From the NCBI GenBank assembly GCA_022824025.1, contig JAJEBF010000005.1, forward strand, positions 20,260-84,259: 64,000 bases of DNA. The letters are read 5' to 3'. This document shows, one piece after another, positions 33,439 to 41,645 of this stretch. The translations under genes were made by a program, and so were the position numbers. How positions within the stretch are numbered: the stretch's first letter is position 1; each line of letters starts with the position of its first letter. The notes beneath the pieces were generated by a model, which saw nothing but the letters and a program-made list of their open reading frames with translations, was not told the origin of the DNA and did not search any database. The DNA is from Caldilineaceae bacterium (GTDB taxonomy: Bacteria > Chloroflexota > Anaerolineae > Caldilineales > Caldilineaceae).

Positions 33439-34605
33439 CTATCGCTCGAAAACCTGCTCGCCCTCTTCCAATCCGGCCAGCACTTCTGTGCGTTCTCCAT
33501 CGGTTACACCCAGGGTAATGTCAACCTCGAGCGTGCTTTCGCCCTCCTTGACCAGGGCGTAGCGCCGGTTGAAATAACTGTGGATCGCCGCATTGGGGAT
33601 GGTAAGTATTCCCTCCTTGCGCTCCACGACAATGCGCAGGTCGGCCAGAGCTCCAATTTCCAACTCCAGGTCGGGCGCTGAGAACTCGACTCGCACTGGC
33701 AGACCTTCATCGGCGCCGGTTGGTGTCGAAACCTGGATGAGCCGGCCCATCACCTCACGCTCCGGCTCGTCGCGAAAACGGATCGTCACAGCCTGCCCTA
33801 CCCGCAACTTCGGCAACGCCTCGTCGCTGGGGGATGAACTCCTGATTTCGAGCGCTTCGGGAGCCGCCAGCCCCATCACCGGCGTGTATTCAGCGACCAG
33901 CTGCCCTGCCTCTCCCTCCGTGTAGCGCACGATTCCATCGAACGGGGCCAGCAACTGCGCCTGCCTGATGCGGTCCTGAAGCATCTCCACGTCGATCGCC
34001 TTGAGTTCCGTCTCCGCATGATAAAGCGCGATCTCGCGATCATGTTGGTCCGCCAGCAGCGCTAACCTCGTCTCACCGGCCGCGACCGCCAACGCCAGGC
34101 GCGCGGCATCAGCATCCTCAGTGCCGCTGCCCGCCTGCTCCAGCGCCAGCCTGTCCAATTCCAGCGCCGCCTCCGCCTCGGCCAGCGACAGTGCCTTGGT
34201 GCCTTGCGCCGCTTCCAATCGCAACAGGGCGATCTCCAGCTGCTTCTCTGCCTTGGCAAGCTCATGCGGCAGAAATCCAACGTCCAGCTCGGCCAGCAGC
34301 TGTCCTGCCTCGACGATGTCACCCGGCTCAACATGAAATCCGTTCAGACGGCCGCCGATGCGAAAGGAAAGGTTCACTCGTCGCAATGAATCCACCATGC
34401 CCAGCAGCGTTACGCTGTCGACGATGTCGCCGCGTTCGATTCGATGGACCGCTTTGGGTACCGGTACCGGCGTAGGGATAGGAGTCGGCGTGACCAATAC
34501 GTCGCCGGGCAACTGTTCGCAGCTGGCCAGCAGCGCGGCCAGCAGAACACTGGCAGACAGTAATATTGCGCATCGTGTCGCGTAGCCAAAATCCTTCCGC
34601 ATCAT
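33439..34605 (-). CDS. HlyD/MacA-like periplasmic adaptor lipoprotein (membrane fusion protein), orphan
   Basis: This 388-residue protein has a lipoprotein signal peptide with lipobox LASC near residue 28 and a Pro/Thr stalk (VTPTPIPTPVPVPK). Beta-barrel and lipoyl halves lie at residues 50-115 and 215-260 (VEPGDIVEAGQLLAELD; LLAPFDGIVRYTEGEAGQLV). A long coiled coil lies between them (LAKAEKQLEIALLRLEAAQG, QDRIRQAQLL). Such adaptors link MacB-type ABC exporters to the outside. No ATPase or MacB-type permease follows. Instead the remnant of an importer permease begins at the stop codon. The C terminus (VLAGLEEGEQVFER) is near its normal length. Confidence 0.88.
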   Translation of the reverse strand: MMRKDFGYATRCAILLSASVLLAALLASCEQLPGDVLVTPTPIPTPVPVPKAVHRIERGDIVDSVTLLGMVDSLRRVNLSFRIGGRLNGFHVEPGDIVEAGQLLAELDVGFLPHELAKAEKQLEIALLRLEAAQGTKALSLAEAEAALELDRLALEQAGSGTEDADAARLALAVAAGETRLALLADQHDREIALYHAETELKAIDVEMLQDRIRQAQLLAPFDGIVRYTEGEAGQLVAEYTPVMGLAAPEALEIRSSSPSDEALPKLRVGQAVTIRFRDEPEREVMGRLIQVSTPTGADEGLPVRVEFSAPDLELEIGALADLRIVVERKEGILTIPNAAIHSYFNRRYALVKEGESTLEVDITLGVTDGERTEVLAGLEEGEQVFER

Positions 34606-34659
34606 CGTCGGTCCTGCTCACCTCCCAGCCGTACTCTCGCCGACCGCCCTCCACTGCCC

Positions 34660-35745
34660 TTACTCCGTCTCCTCAGGCCGGACCTCCCTCCCCTCTTTCG
34701 CCGACAGTTGCGCCGCGCGACAGAATTGGAGGACCGCCCTGCCCTCCTCCCCGCTCAGCTCCGGCTGCCGCCCTTCCGCAACCGCATCGACGAAATCATG
34801 TAGGCCCGCTTTGAAACTTGCGCCCCAGTCCGTGTCCACTTCTGGAAACGAAGTTGTCTCGCCGTCCCGGTACATCTCCACTGCTGGCCTGTCCAGCAAC
34901 ATCGACGTGCAACGGTTCACCCAGATAAATCCCCGCGAGCCCGTCAACTCGACCCACTCGTCCTCTGGCCTCCCGTATTTCGTCCGAACCAGCATATCAT
35001 CAGAAGTCACCGCCTCATAGGAGCCGTACTTTTCAGCGTCTTTGTACTTCCAGATCACGACGGCCGGGCTGTCAAGCATCCAGCCATGCTGGATCGGGCG
35101 GTGCGTGATCCATGCAAAGACCTTTTCCGGCGCGCCCATGAACCACCGCGCGAGCGAGAACAGATGGTACCCATAGTCGAGGATGACCCGGCCTCCGCCG
35201 CTCTGGGCCGGGTCGAACCGCCAAACCCAGCGCCGGAAGGGAATCTCCCAGTCCTTCCCCGAGGTTCCCTGCACACACTTGATCCGTATCGACAGCGGCT
35301 CTCCGATCGCGCCCGCGTCGAGCAGCTGCTTGGCTTTGACCAGCGGAGGGTAGTAGCGGAAGTTCTCGAACACGCGCATCAGCCTGCCCGCACGCTCCGC
35401 CGCCTTGAGCAGCGCATCGCACTCCGCAACGCTGATCGCCATCGGCTTCTGAATCGAGACGTGCTTGCCCGCCTCCAGCGCGGCGACGCCCATCTCTGCA
35501 TGAAGATGATGGGGCGTAATCACCTCAACCGCATCCACCTCCGGGTCGGCCAGCAGCTGCCGGTAGTCAGTGTAGGTCTTCGCCACCTGCCACTCTGCGG
35601 CGCGGCGCGCCAGCAGGGCCTCGTCGACGTCGCAGATCGCATGAAGTTCAGCTTTGGGGTACTCTTGGTAACCGAGGTAATGCAGGTCTGTGATGGCGCC
35701 GGCGCCGATAAAACCGACGCGCAGCTTTCCCCTGCCGCCGCTCAC
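34660..35745 (-). CDS. Gfo/Idh/MocA family oxidoreductase, copy 2
   Basis: This 361-residue NAD(P)-dependent enzyme has the Rossmann motif LRVGFIGAGAITDLHYLGY and AICDVDE. The family motif is GKHVSIQKPMAIS, with Lys-Pro kept and Gln in place of the usual Glu. GGRVILDYGYHLFSLARWF contains the catalytic-site His. The GTG start overlaps the stop of the TPP-enzyme gene by four bases (GTGA), so both are translated together. Sequence and context suggest dehydrogenation of a sugar, inositol or related polyol. The exact substrate is not visible. Confidence 0.92.
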   Translation of the reverse strand: MSGGRGKLRVGFIGAGAITDLHYLGYQEYPKAELHAICDVDEALLARRAAEWQVAKTYTDYRQLLADPEVDAVEVITPHHLHAEMGVAALEAGKHVSIQKPMAISVAECDALLKAAERAGRLMRVFENFRYYPPLVKAKQLLDAGAIGEPLSIRIKCVQGTSGKDWEIPFRRWVWRFDPAQSGGGRVILDYGYHLFSLARWFMGAPEKVFAWITHRPIQHGWMLDSPAVVIWKYKDAEKYGSYEAVTSDDMLVRTKYGRPEDEWVELTGSRGFIWVNRCTSMLLDRPAVEMYRDGETTSFPEVDTDWGASFKAGLHDFVDAVAEGRQPELSGEEGRAVLQFCRAAQLSAKEGREVRPEETE

Positions 35746-37382
35746 TGTTCCGCCTCAAACATGCGCGCCGACGGTTCCATGATCGGCCACGGCAGCCTTC
35801 CAGGCAGCTCAATCAACGCGCTCCTGTCCGCTTCGATGGCCTTCGCTACCGCAGGGCCTAGCTGCTCAATCGAAGCTACCCGGCAGCCGTCCACGCCGAA
35901 CGCCTCCGCCAGACCCATGAAGTCCGGGTTCACCACGTCCACCGCGTGCGCGACGCCGTAGCGGGCCTCCTGCTGCGGCCTCAGGACCCCGTATGCCTCG
36001 TCGTTGAAGACCAGTGTGATGATCGGCACGTCGAATTGCACCGCGGCCGCCAACTCCTGGCAATTGAACATGAAACCGCCGTCGCCGCACAGCGCAACCA
36101 CCGGCCGGTCCGGCCTGGCCACCTTGGCCCCAATCGCCGCCGGCAGCCCAAATCCCAGTGTGCAAAACCCCCACGGGTAAATGTTCGTGCGCGGTTCATA
36201 GATGTCCAGCAAACGACGGCACCAGTACGCCGCAACCGTCAGGTCGCTCACGATGATCGTCTCTCGCGGCAACGCCTTGCGTAGCGTCTGCACAAGCTCC
36301 ACGCCTTCGGGCGCCCGCTCCTGGCAGTAGCGCCAGACCTTATGGCGCAAAGCGGCGACCTCGGCGGCAATGGTTTTGTCCTCACGGCGCAGTTCCTGCA
36401 GCCCATCGTTGATTAGTTGCAGCGCCGCCCGTGCATCGCCTACAACGCCCAATGTGGCCGCATAGTTGCGGTCGATCTCTTCAGGATCTATCTCGACATG
36501 AATCAACGTGTCCGGCAGCCGCAACCCCCAACGGTCCGACTCCTCCTCGGTAAAGCGCGTCCCGACCGCCAGCATGACGTCACATTCGGCGACAAAATCG
36601 CGCCCCGCCGGATGCAGAATCGTCGCGCCCGCGGCCAGCGGGTGGTCGTCCGAAACCGCTCCCTTGCCCAGAACCGTCGTAAAAACCGGCGCCTGAAGCC
36701 GTTCAGCCAGCTGCTGCAGTTCTGCACCCGCTCCACTGCCAATCACGCCCCCGCCCGCCCAGATGACCGGCCGCCGCGCTGCCTGGAGCAATGCCGCCGC
36801 CCGTTCGACCTGTCCCGGTTCCGGCGCCGGCCGAGAGATTCCCGCCGCGGCCAGTATCGACACGTCTTCACTTTCGTCCAGCGTATCGCAGGGAATTTCC
36901 ACCGCGACCGGCCGCGGCCGTCCGCTTTGCATTGCCGCGAACGCCTCCCGCATCACCCCGGGAATCGACTCCACCGTGTCCGCAAGCGCCCGCCACTTTG
37001 TCACCGGAGCAAAGCTCCCCAACTGGTCTTCGCACTCATGCAGATAGCCTTTGCCCAACCCAATTCCCTCTGCCGGAATCTGGCTGGCAATGCAAAGCAC
37101 CGGCGAAGAGTCGCTGTATGCCGTGCCCAGCGACGCCAGCGTATTGAGTGCCGCCGGTCCTGTGGTGCTCAGGCAGACCCCGACCTTACCGCTGGCGCGC
37201 GCATAACCGTCTGCCATGAACGCCGCGCCCTGCTCGTGCCGGGCCAGAATGTGCCGGATACTGCCCATCTCCCGCAGCGCGTCGTAGATGGCCAGATTAT
37301 GCGTCCCCGGTATGCCGAACACCGTGTCGACACCATGCGCCTTGAGGGAACGAACGACGGCCTCACCACCGGTCATGCGCAT
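35742..37382 (-). CDS. Thiamine pyrophosphate-dependent enzyme (acetolactate synthase/2-oxoacid decarboxylase family)
   Basis: This 546-residue three-domain TPP enzyme has the N-terminal Pyr domain with VFGIPGTHNLAIYDAL and the catalytic Glu in HEQGAAFMADGYAR. The central FAD/nucleotide-like domain (VIWAGGGVIGSGA) and the C-terminal TPP/Mg motif CGDGGFMFNCQELAAAV...NDEAYG follow. The GIPGTHNL and RHEQGA features resemble the AruI (5-guanidino-2-oxopentanoate decarboxylase) branch more than biosynthetic IlvB. No small subunit gene is present. The substrate is therefore probably a 2-oxoacid, unproven. It is coupled to a downstream Gfo/Idh gene. Confidence 0.88.
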   Translation of the reverse strand: MRMTGGEAVVRSLKAHGVDTVFGIPGTHNLAIYDALREMGSIRHILARHEQGAAFMADGYARASGKVGVCLSTTGPAALNTLASLGTAYSDSSPVLCIASQIPAEGIGLGKGYLHECEDQLGSFAPVTKWRALADTVESIPGVMREAFAAMQSGRPRPVAVEIPCDTLDESEDVSILAAAGISRPAPEPGQVERAAALLQAARRPVIWAGGGVIGSGAGAELQQLAERLQAPVFTTVLGKGAVSDDHPLAAGATILHPAGRDFVAECDVMLAVGTRFTEEESDRWGLRLPDTLIHVEIDPEEIDRNYAATLGVVGDARAALQLINDGLQELRREDKTIAAEVAALRHKVWRYCQERAPEGVELVQTLRKALPRETIIVSDLTVAAYWCRRLLDIYEPRTNIYPWGFCTLGFGLPAAIGAKVARPDRPVVALCGDGGFMFNCQELAAAVQFDVPIITLVFNDEAYGVLRPQQEARYGVAHAVDVVNPDFMGLAEAFGVDGCRVASIEQLGPAVAKAIEADRSALIELPGRLPWPIMEPSARMFEAEQ

Positions 37383-37479
37383 AGAACAGATACCCCGTTA
37401 AATTGTGGAAGTTGGAGAAAAATGCATGAGCAGTCAATCAATAGCGAGCAGGGTCGTAACAATCGGTCGCCAATTGCAG

Positions 37480-37518
37480 TCACTGACTACTGACCACTGA
37501 CCACTGACCACTGCAGTT
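37480..37518 (+). repeat. Heptamer array capped by CCACTGCAGTT at the end of a permease remnant
   Basis: The units are TCACTGA, CTACTGA, CCACTGA and CCACTGA, then the cap CCACTGCAGTT. The cap ends two bases from the stop codon (minus strand) of the second permease remnant. Confidence 0.88.
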
Positions 37519-37520
37519 CG

Positions 37521-37700
37521 TTACCCCTTCATCCCGGTCATGGCAACGCCGCGGATGAAGTAGCGCGAGGCAAAACTGTAGATAACCATCACAGGGACAA
37601 CTGTCAGCATGGAGCCAGCCGCCCACATCTCGTAACGCGTCCACCACAGGTTGCGCAGCCCGGCCAGCACCTTGCGACCTCGCTTCTCGGGGGTGGCTGC
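37521..37700 (-). pseudogene. C-terminal remnant of a second MalG-type ABC permease
   Basis: On the minus strand about 55 codons end in SRYFIRGVAMTGMKG and TAA. Before this is YEMWAAGSMLTVVPVMVIY, the last transmembrane helix. Together they are the typical C terminus of carbohydrate ABC permeases of the MalG/LplC type. Upstream of about 37700 the similarity stops, so no intact gene exists. It is not a duplicate of the remnant at 33068-33438, since the sequences differ strongly. Confidence 0.8.
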
Positions 37701-38035
37701 CTCAGTATGATCTCCCTTCTACCTAGATCTGACTGTGGGTGGACAAAAGTGAGTTGACGCCCCTGGCTCCCTACCATACAATATATCTTGGTTGTGAACA
37801 ACTGACAGGAATGCTCAACATGCAGCTTATTAGACACAAAAAGGGCAGCGCCCCTCGCTCTACACCGTCGCCAGAAACGCCGCTTCCGTAGGGTTCAACC
37901 CGGGTGCCGCCAGGGCCCTTGCGCCTGCCCTCATGCACCGCAATCCACCCTCAACTTCGCCACGCGTGTTTGGCCAGACGGCTTTGTCTGAACATCAATC
38001 TGAGGCTGACACGCAACTCGCCAAGGAGGAACCTC
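37701..38035. other. Intergenic region before an orphan binding-protein gene
   Basis: No credible gene is seen. A less G+C-rich stretch near 37730-37830 may contain a promoter for the binding protein, but no clear pair of boxes is certain. The strong ribosome-binding site AAGGAGGA at 38022-38029 belongs to the next gene. Confidence 0.4.
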
Positions 38036-39619
38036 ATGGTTCGGAGAACAAATTGGAATTGGATGGTCCTGGTTCTTGTGTCCGCGTTGGTGCTGGCCGG
38101 CTGTCAGCCGGTGCAACCGGCCGCCAACGGCGATGATGCCGCTATGGCCGGCGAAGAGCTGGTCATCGCCGTTGGCATCGAGCCGGTCAGCTTGGACGCC
38201 TGGCGCTCCTTCGCCGGCACAGGGGGACCCGGCTTCCGCAATGCCATCGAACAGCTGATCAACCGCGATTTCACCACCGGCGAGTTCGTTCCAATCCTCG
38301 CCACCTCCTGGGAGCGGCTGAACGACACCACGATTCGCTTCCAACTACGCGAGGGCGTGACCTTCCACGACGGTTCCCCCTTCAACGCTGAAGCCGCCGC
38401 CGTCAGCATCAACCACACCTTCGATGAAGACAACGCATTCGACCTGCTCGATTTCCTCGGGACCATGAGCGCACAAGCCGTTGACGAATACACCCTCGAT
38501 ATCTCTACCCCGGAACCCGACCCGATCCTGCTCGGCAAGGTCGAATGGGTTGGCATCTCCTCGGCCAGACAGCTGGCGGAAGATCCCGACTCTTACCATA
38601 CCGAAATCGTCGGCACCGGACCCTACCAATTTGTCGAGTGGCGCAAAGGGGAATCGATTACCTACGAAGCCAACCCCGACTGGTGGGGCCTGTCCAACCC
38701 TGACCACGCACGCGGCGCGCAGACCTTCGAAAACGTGACCGTCCGATTCCTGCAGGAAGACCAGGTGCGGGTCTCCGCCGTACAGGCCGGTGAAGTCGAC
38801 CTGGCCCAGTTCATCACGCCCGAACAGTGCCAGCTGCTCGACGAAGACGCGGATGCAAGCTGTCTTTCAGCCCCCAGCGTCGAGACGATCTTCATCCGCA
38901 TGGATACGAATAGCCCTCTGTTGTCCGACCGCCGCGTTCGCCTGGCATTCCAGCTGGCGATCGACAAGGAGGCCATCGTCGAAACCATCCTCGGCGGCGC
39001 TGCCACAGTTGCCGGCCAGATCGTCAACTCATCCGCAACCGGCCACGACCCCAGCTTGGCCCCCTACCCCTATGACCCGGACCAGGCGCGCGAACTCCTC
39101 GCCGCCGCCGCCGCAGACGGCGTTCCCGTCGATATGGAAATCACGCTCGGCGCCCGCCATGCCGTATTTCCCAGAATTGACGAGGTCATCCAGGCCGTTG
39201 CCTCCATGCTTACCGACGTCGGTTTCAGCGTAACCACCACCTTCTACGATCCTGAAGGCTTCGGCCAGGTAATGCTGCTCAACATCAAGGACGTTCCCGT
39301 AGACCGGAACTTCGTCGCCATCCATCTGCATGGCAACGAGATCATGGACTTCGCCTCCTCCTACCGCTTCTACTACTCCTGCGAGGGAATCCTCTCCGTC
39401 TACTGCAACGAGGAAGCCGATGCCGTCTGGACAAAGGCATTGCCGCTCACCGGGGAGGAACGCGAAATGACGCTCCAGGAGCTCAACCGCATCTTGCATG
39501 AGGACGTTCCCATCGGCTACATCGGCCACCTGGATCTCTCCTACGGGATCAGCAGCCGAATCTCTTGGACGCCTCAACTCGACCACCGCATCCTTGTCAA
39601 GGAGATAACTCTCAAGTAA
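38036..39619 (+). CDS. ABC transporter substrate-binding lipoprotein, family 5 (oligopeptide/dipeptide/nickel type), orphan
   Basis: This protein of about 527 residues has a lipoprotein signal peptide ending in LVLAGC. Family 5 blocks are LVIAVGIEPVSLDAWRSF at the mature start, LATSWERLNDTTIRFQLREGVTFHDGSPFNAEA, TGPYQFVEWRKGESI and DRRVRLAFQLAIDKEAIV. AAGGAGGA precedes the chosen ATG. No permease or ATPase genes follow. A terminator ends the transcript at 39721. It may serve an importer elsewhere, possibly the DppBC pair at 45-47 kb, which already has its own binding protein. Ligands include peptides, opines, sugars or metals and cannot be deduced. Confidence 0.92.
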   Translation: MVRRTNWNWMVLVLVSALVLAGCQPVQPAANGDDAAMAGEELVIAVGIEPVSLDAWRSFAGTGGPGFRNAIEQLINRDFTTGEFVPILATSWERLNDTTIRFQLREGVTFHDGSPFNAEAAAVSINHTFDEDNAFDLLDFLGTMSAQAVDEYTLDISTPEPDPILLGKVEWVGISSARQLAEDPDSYHTEIVGTGPYQFVEWRKGESITYEANPDWWGLSNPDHARGAQTFENVTVRFLQEDQVRVSAVQAGEVDLAQFITPEQCQLLDEDADASCLSAPSVETIFIRMDTNSPLLSDRRVRLAFQLAIDKEAIVETILGGAATVAGQIVNSSATGHDPSLAPYPYDPDQARELLAAAAADGVPVDMEITLGARHAVFPRIDEVIQAVASMLTDVGFSVTTTFYDPEGFGQVMLLNIKDVPVDRNFVAIHLHGNEIMDFASSYRFYYSCEGILSVYCNEEADAVWTKALPLTGEEREMTLQELNRILHEDVPIGYIGHLDLSYGISSRISWTPQLDHRILVKEITLK

Positions 39620-39693
39620 GACGCCCCGGATACTCGGTCGTCCTGAACATGTGACAAGAGCGGCTTCTGCCGCTACAATGGTCGCACAATTCG

Positions 39694-39721
39694 ACCGCGG
39701 CGCTGCCGCCAGCGCCGCGGT
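39694..39721 (+). terminator. Rho-independent terminator of the orphan binding-protein gene
   Basis: A perfect 12-bp stem has arms ACCGCGGCGCTG and CAGCGCCGCGGT around CCGC, followed by TAATTTT. A smaller hairpin with arms AGCGGC and GCCGCT lies just upstream near 39656. Confidence 0.8.
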
Positions 39722-39831
39722 TAATTTTCGCAACCGCCAGAATCGCGACCGGCGCATCTGAATGCCAGTACGCGATTCATCAGGGCGCCTACCTGTTACC
39801 TTCGAAAAGCCAGAAAGAGTGGAGACAAACG

Positions 39832-40044
39832 ATGAAGGAAAGCAGCAGGACCGCCGTCATCCTTGCAGGTGTGATCGCAGGCGCGATCCTGGGAGGCGTG
39901 TTTGCCTGGCTGTCCAGCGCCCGCGATGGGGACGACGAGGAGACAGCCCTCGAAGCCATCGGACCCTCCGAATACTTCCAACTCGGAATCGGCGTTCTTA
40001 CGCTGGCACGACAATTTCAGTCCTTGCTACAGCGAAAATTGTGA
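39832..40044 (+). CDS. Small single-pass membrane protein
   Basis: This 70-residue protein has one transmembrane helix at residues 8-27 (AVILAGVIAGAILGGVFAWL), an acidic linker (DGDDEE) and an amphipathic C-terminal part (SEYFQLGIGVLTLARQFQSL). GTGGAGA precedes the ATG. Similar small proteins beginning with a basic residue, a Gly-rich helix and an amphipathic tail are common in Chloroflexota, though their role is unknown. A hairpin overlaps its stop codon. The FprA-like gene follows after 56 bases. Confidence 0.7.
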   Translation: MKESSRTAVILAGVIAGAILGGVFAWLSSARDGDDEETALEAIGPSEYFQLGIGVLTLARQFQSLLQRKL

Positions 40045-40052
40045 TTTTCGCT
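40031..40052 (+). terminator. Hairpin overlapping the stop of the small membrane protein gene
   Basis: AGCGAAAAT and ATTTTCGCT form a perfect 9-bp stem around TGTG. The stop codon lies at the loop/right-arm junction. It may terminate the short transcript or protect its end. Confidence 0.45.
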
Positions 40053-40100
40053 CCTGTATTGTAGTCTGTACGCATTAAAATCAGACAAAGGATCTTCGCG

Positions 40101-41567
40101 TTGACTCTTTCAGGAAAGCTCGGCAGCAGCAGCAGACCAGTCCGCATCGCGATCATCGGCGCCGGCCCATCCGGCTTCTACGCCGCCGGAGCCCTGCTGC
40201 AACAGAAGGATGCTCACGTTTCTATCGATCTCTTCGACAGGCTCCCCACACCCTACGGGCTTGTCCGCTACGGCGTCGCCCCCGACCACCAGAAAATCAA
40301 GTCTGTTACCCGCATCTACGAACGCACCATGAAAGACAGCCGGGTCCGCTATTTCGGCAACGTCGATCTTGGTACCGACATCACCCACGCCGACCTCAAG
40401 TCCTGCTACGACCAGATCGTCTACGCCGTCGGAGCCCAATCCGACAAAAGACTCGGCATCCCAGGCGAAGACCTGAAGGGCAGCTTTTCCGCCACCGAGT
40501 TTGTTGCCTGGTATAACGGCCATCCCGACTTCTGCCACTTTCAGTTCGACCTGAGCGTCGAAAGTGTCGCTGTAATCGGCGTCGGCAATGTCGCCATGGA
40601 TGTAACCCGCATCCTGGCCAAGTCAGTGGCAGAACTGAAAACAACGGACATCACCGATTACGCCCTGGAAGAGTTACAGGAAAGCAAAGTAAAGCGCATC
40701 CACATCTTCGCTCGCCGGGGGCCGGTGCAGGCCAAGTTCACCAATCCGGAGATCAGAGAGTTGGGCGAGTTGGAAATCGCCGATGTGATCGTCAATCCGG
40801 CCGATCTTGTTCTCGACGCAGCCAGCCAGGCCGAGATGGAAGGCGATCGCACCGCCCGCCGAAACATCGAGACGCTGCAGATGTTGGCGGAGCGCGGCCC
40901 CACCGGCAAACCCAAGCAGATCATCTTCCACTTCCTGCGCTCACCAACCGAAATCTCCGGTGAGGCCGGCGCGGTCAGCGCCATCACCACCGAGAAAAAC
41001 GCCTTGCAGGAAACCGAGACAGGCTATATCGCCTGCCGCGGCATCGGCTCCTTCACTGAGTACGACGTTGGGCTGGTGTTCCGCTCAATCGGTTACCGCG
41101 GCGTCCCGATTCCAGGCGTTCCGTTCTATGATCGTTGGGGCATCATTCCCAATGAGAAGGGGCGCGTGACGACCGACCACGGCGGCGCGGTCGTCCCCGG
41201 TGAATACACGGTCGGCTGGGCCAAACGCGGCCCCACCGGCGTCATCGGCACGAACAAGCCCGACGCTGTCGAAACTGTGAAATTGATGATGGAAGATGTG
41301 CAAAACGCCGCCGCGTCACTTCCCGGCGACCCTGCCGCCGCCAACCGTTCCGGCCCGCACATTGACGGGCACGGCCGGCCAGGTGACATCATTTCCCTCT
41401 TGAAGAAAAAGGGCGTGAATTTCGTTTCCTTCGCAGACTGGCAGGTTTTGGAGCAGATTGAGAACGAACGAGGCGAACTTCGCGGGCAACCGCGTGTCAA
41501 GATCACCGACGTCGACGAGATGCTGCGCCTGATTCAGTCAGCCAGGGAAGAGCCGGTCCTCCCTTAG
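40101..41567 (+). CDS. FprA-like ferredoxin/adrenodoxin-NADP+ reductase
   Basis: This 488-residue FAD/NADPH flavoprotein resembles mycobacterial FprA and adrenodoxin reductase. The FAD motif IAIIGAGPSGFYAAGALL is near residue 17, and the family sequence TPYGLVRYGVAPDHQKIK follows. The NADP-binding motif VIGVGNVAMDVTRIL and GWAKRGPTGVIGTNKPDA near the C terminus are diagnostic. It transfers electrons from NADPH to ferredoxins or cytochrome P450-type partners. Start is TTG with AAAGGA upstream. None of its neighbours is an obvious redox partner. Confidence 0.93.
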   Translation: MTLSGKLGSSSRPVRIAIIGAGPSGFYAAGALLQQKDAHVSIDLFDRLPTPYGLVRYGVAPDHQKIKSVTRIYERTMKDSRVRYFGNVDLGTDITHADLKSCYDQIVYAVGAQSDKRLGIPGEDLKGSFSATEFVAWYNGHPDFCHFQFDLSVESVAVIGVGNVAMDVTRILAKSVAELKTTDITDYALEELQESKVKRIHIFARRGPVQAKFTNPEIRELGELEIADVIVNPADLVLDAASQAEMEGDRTARRNIETLQMLAERGPTGKPKQIIFHFLRSPTEISGEAGAVSAITTEKNALQETETGYIACRGIGSFTEYDVGLVFRSIGYRGVPIPGVPFYDRWGIIPNEKGRVTTDHGGAVVPGEYTVGWAKRGPTGVIGTNKPDAVETVKLMMEDVQNAAASLPGDPAAANRSGPHIDGHGRPGDIISLLKKKGVNFVSFADWQVLEQIENERGELRGQPRVKITDVDEMLRLIQSAREEPVLP

Positions 41568-41645
41568 CCCCGGCCCTCCCAAGGACTTCTGCACCCAGCC
41601 CTGTCCCGCCACGGTTCGACAACCCAATGGCAGCGACGCGAAATC

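Noticed and set aside
37604..37837. Minus-strand open frame before the permease remnant
   Set aside because: It is in a different frame from the recognisable permease sequence and has no features.
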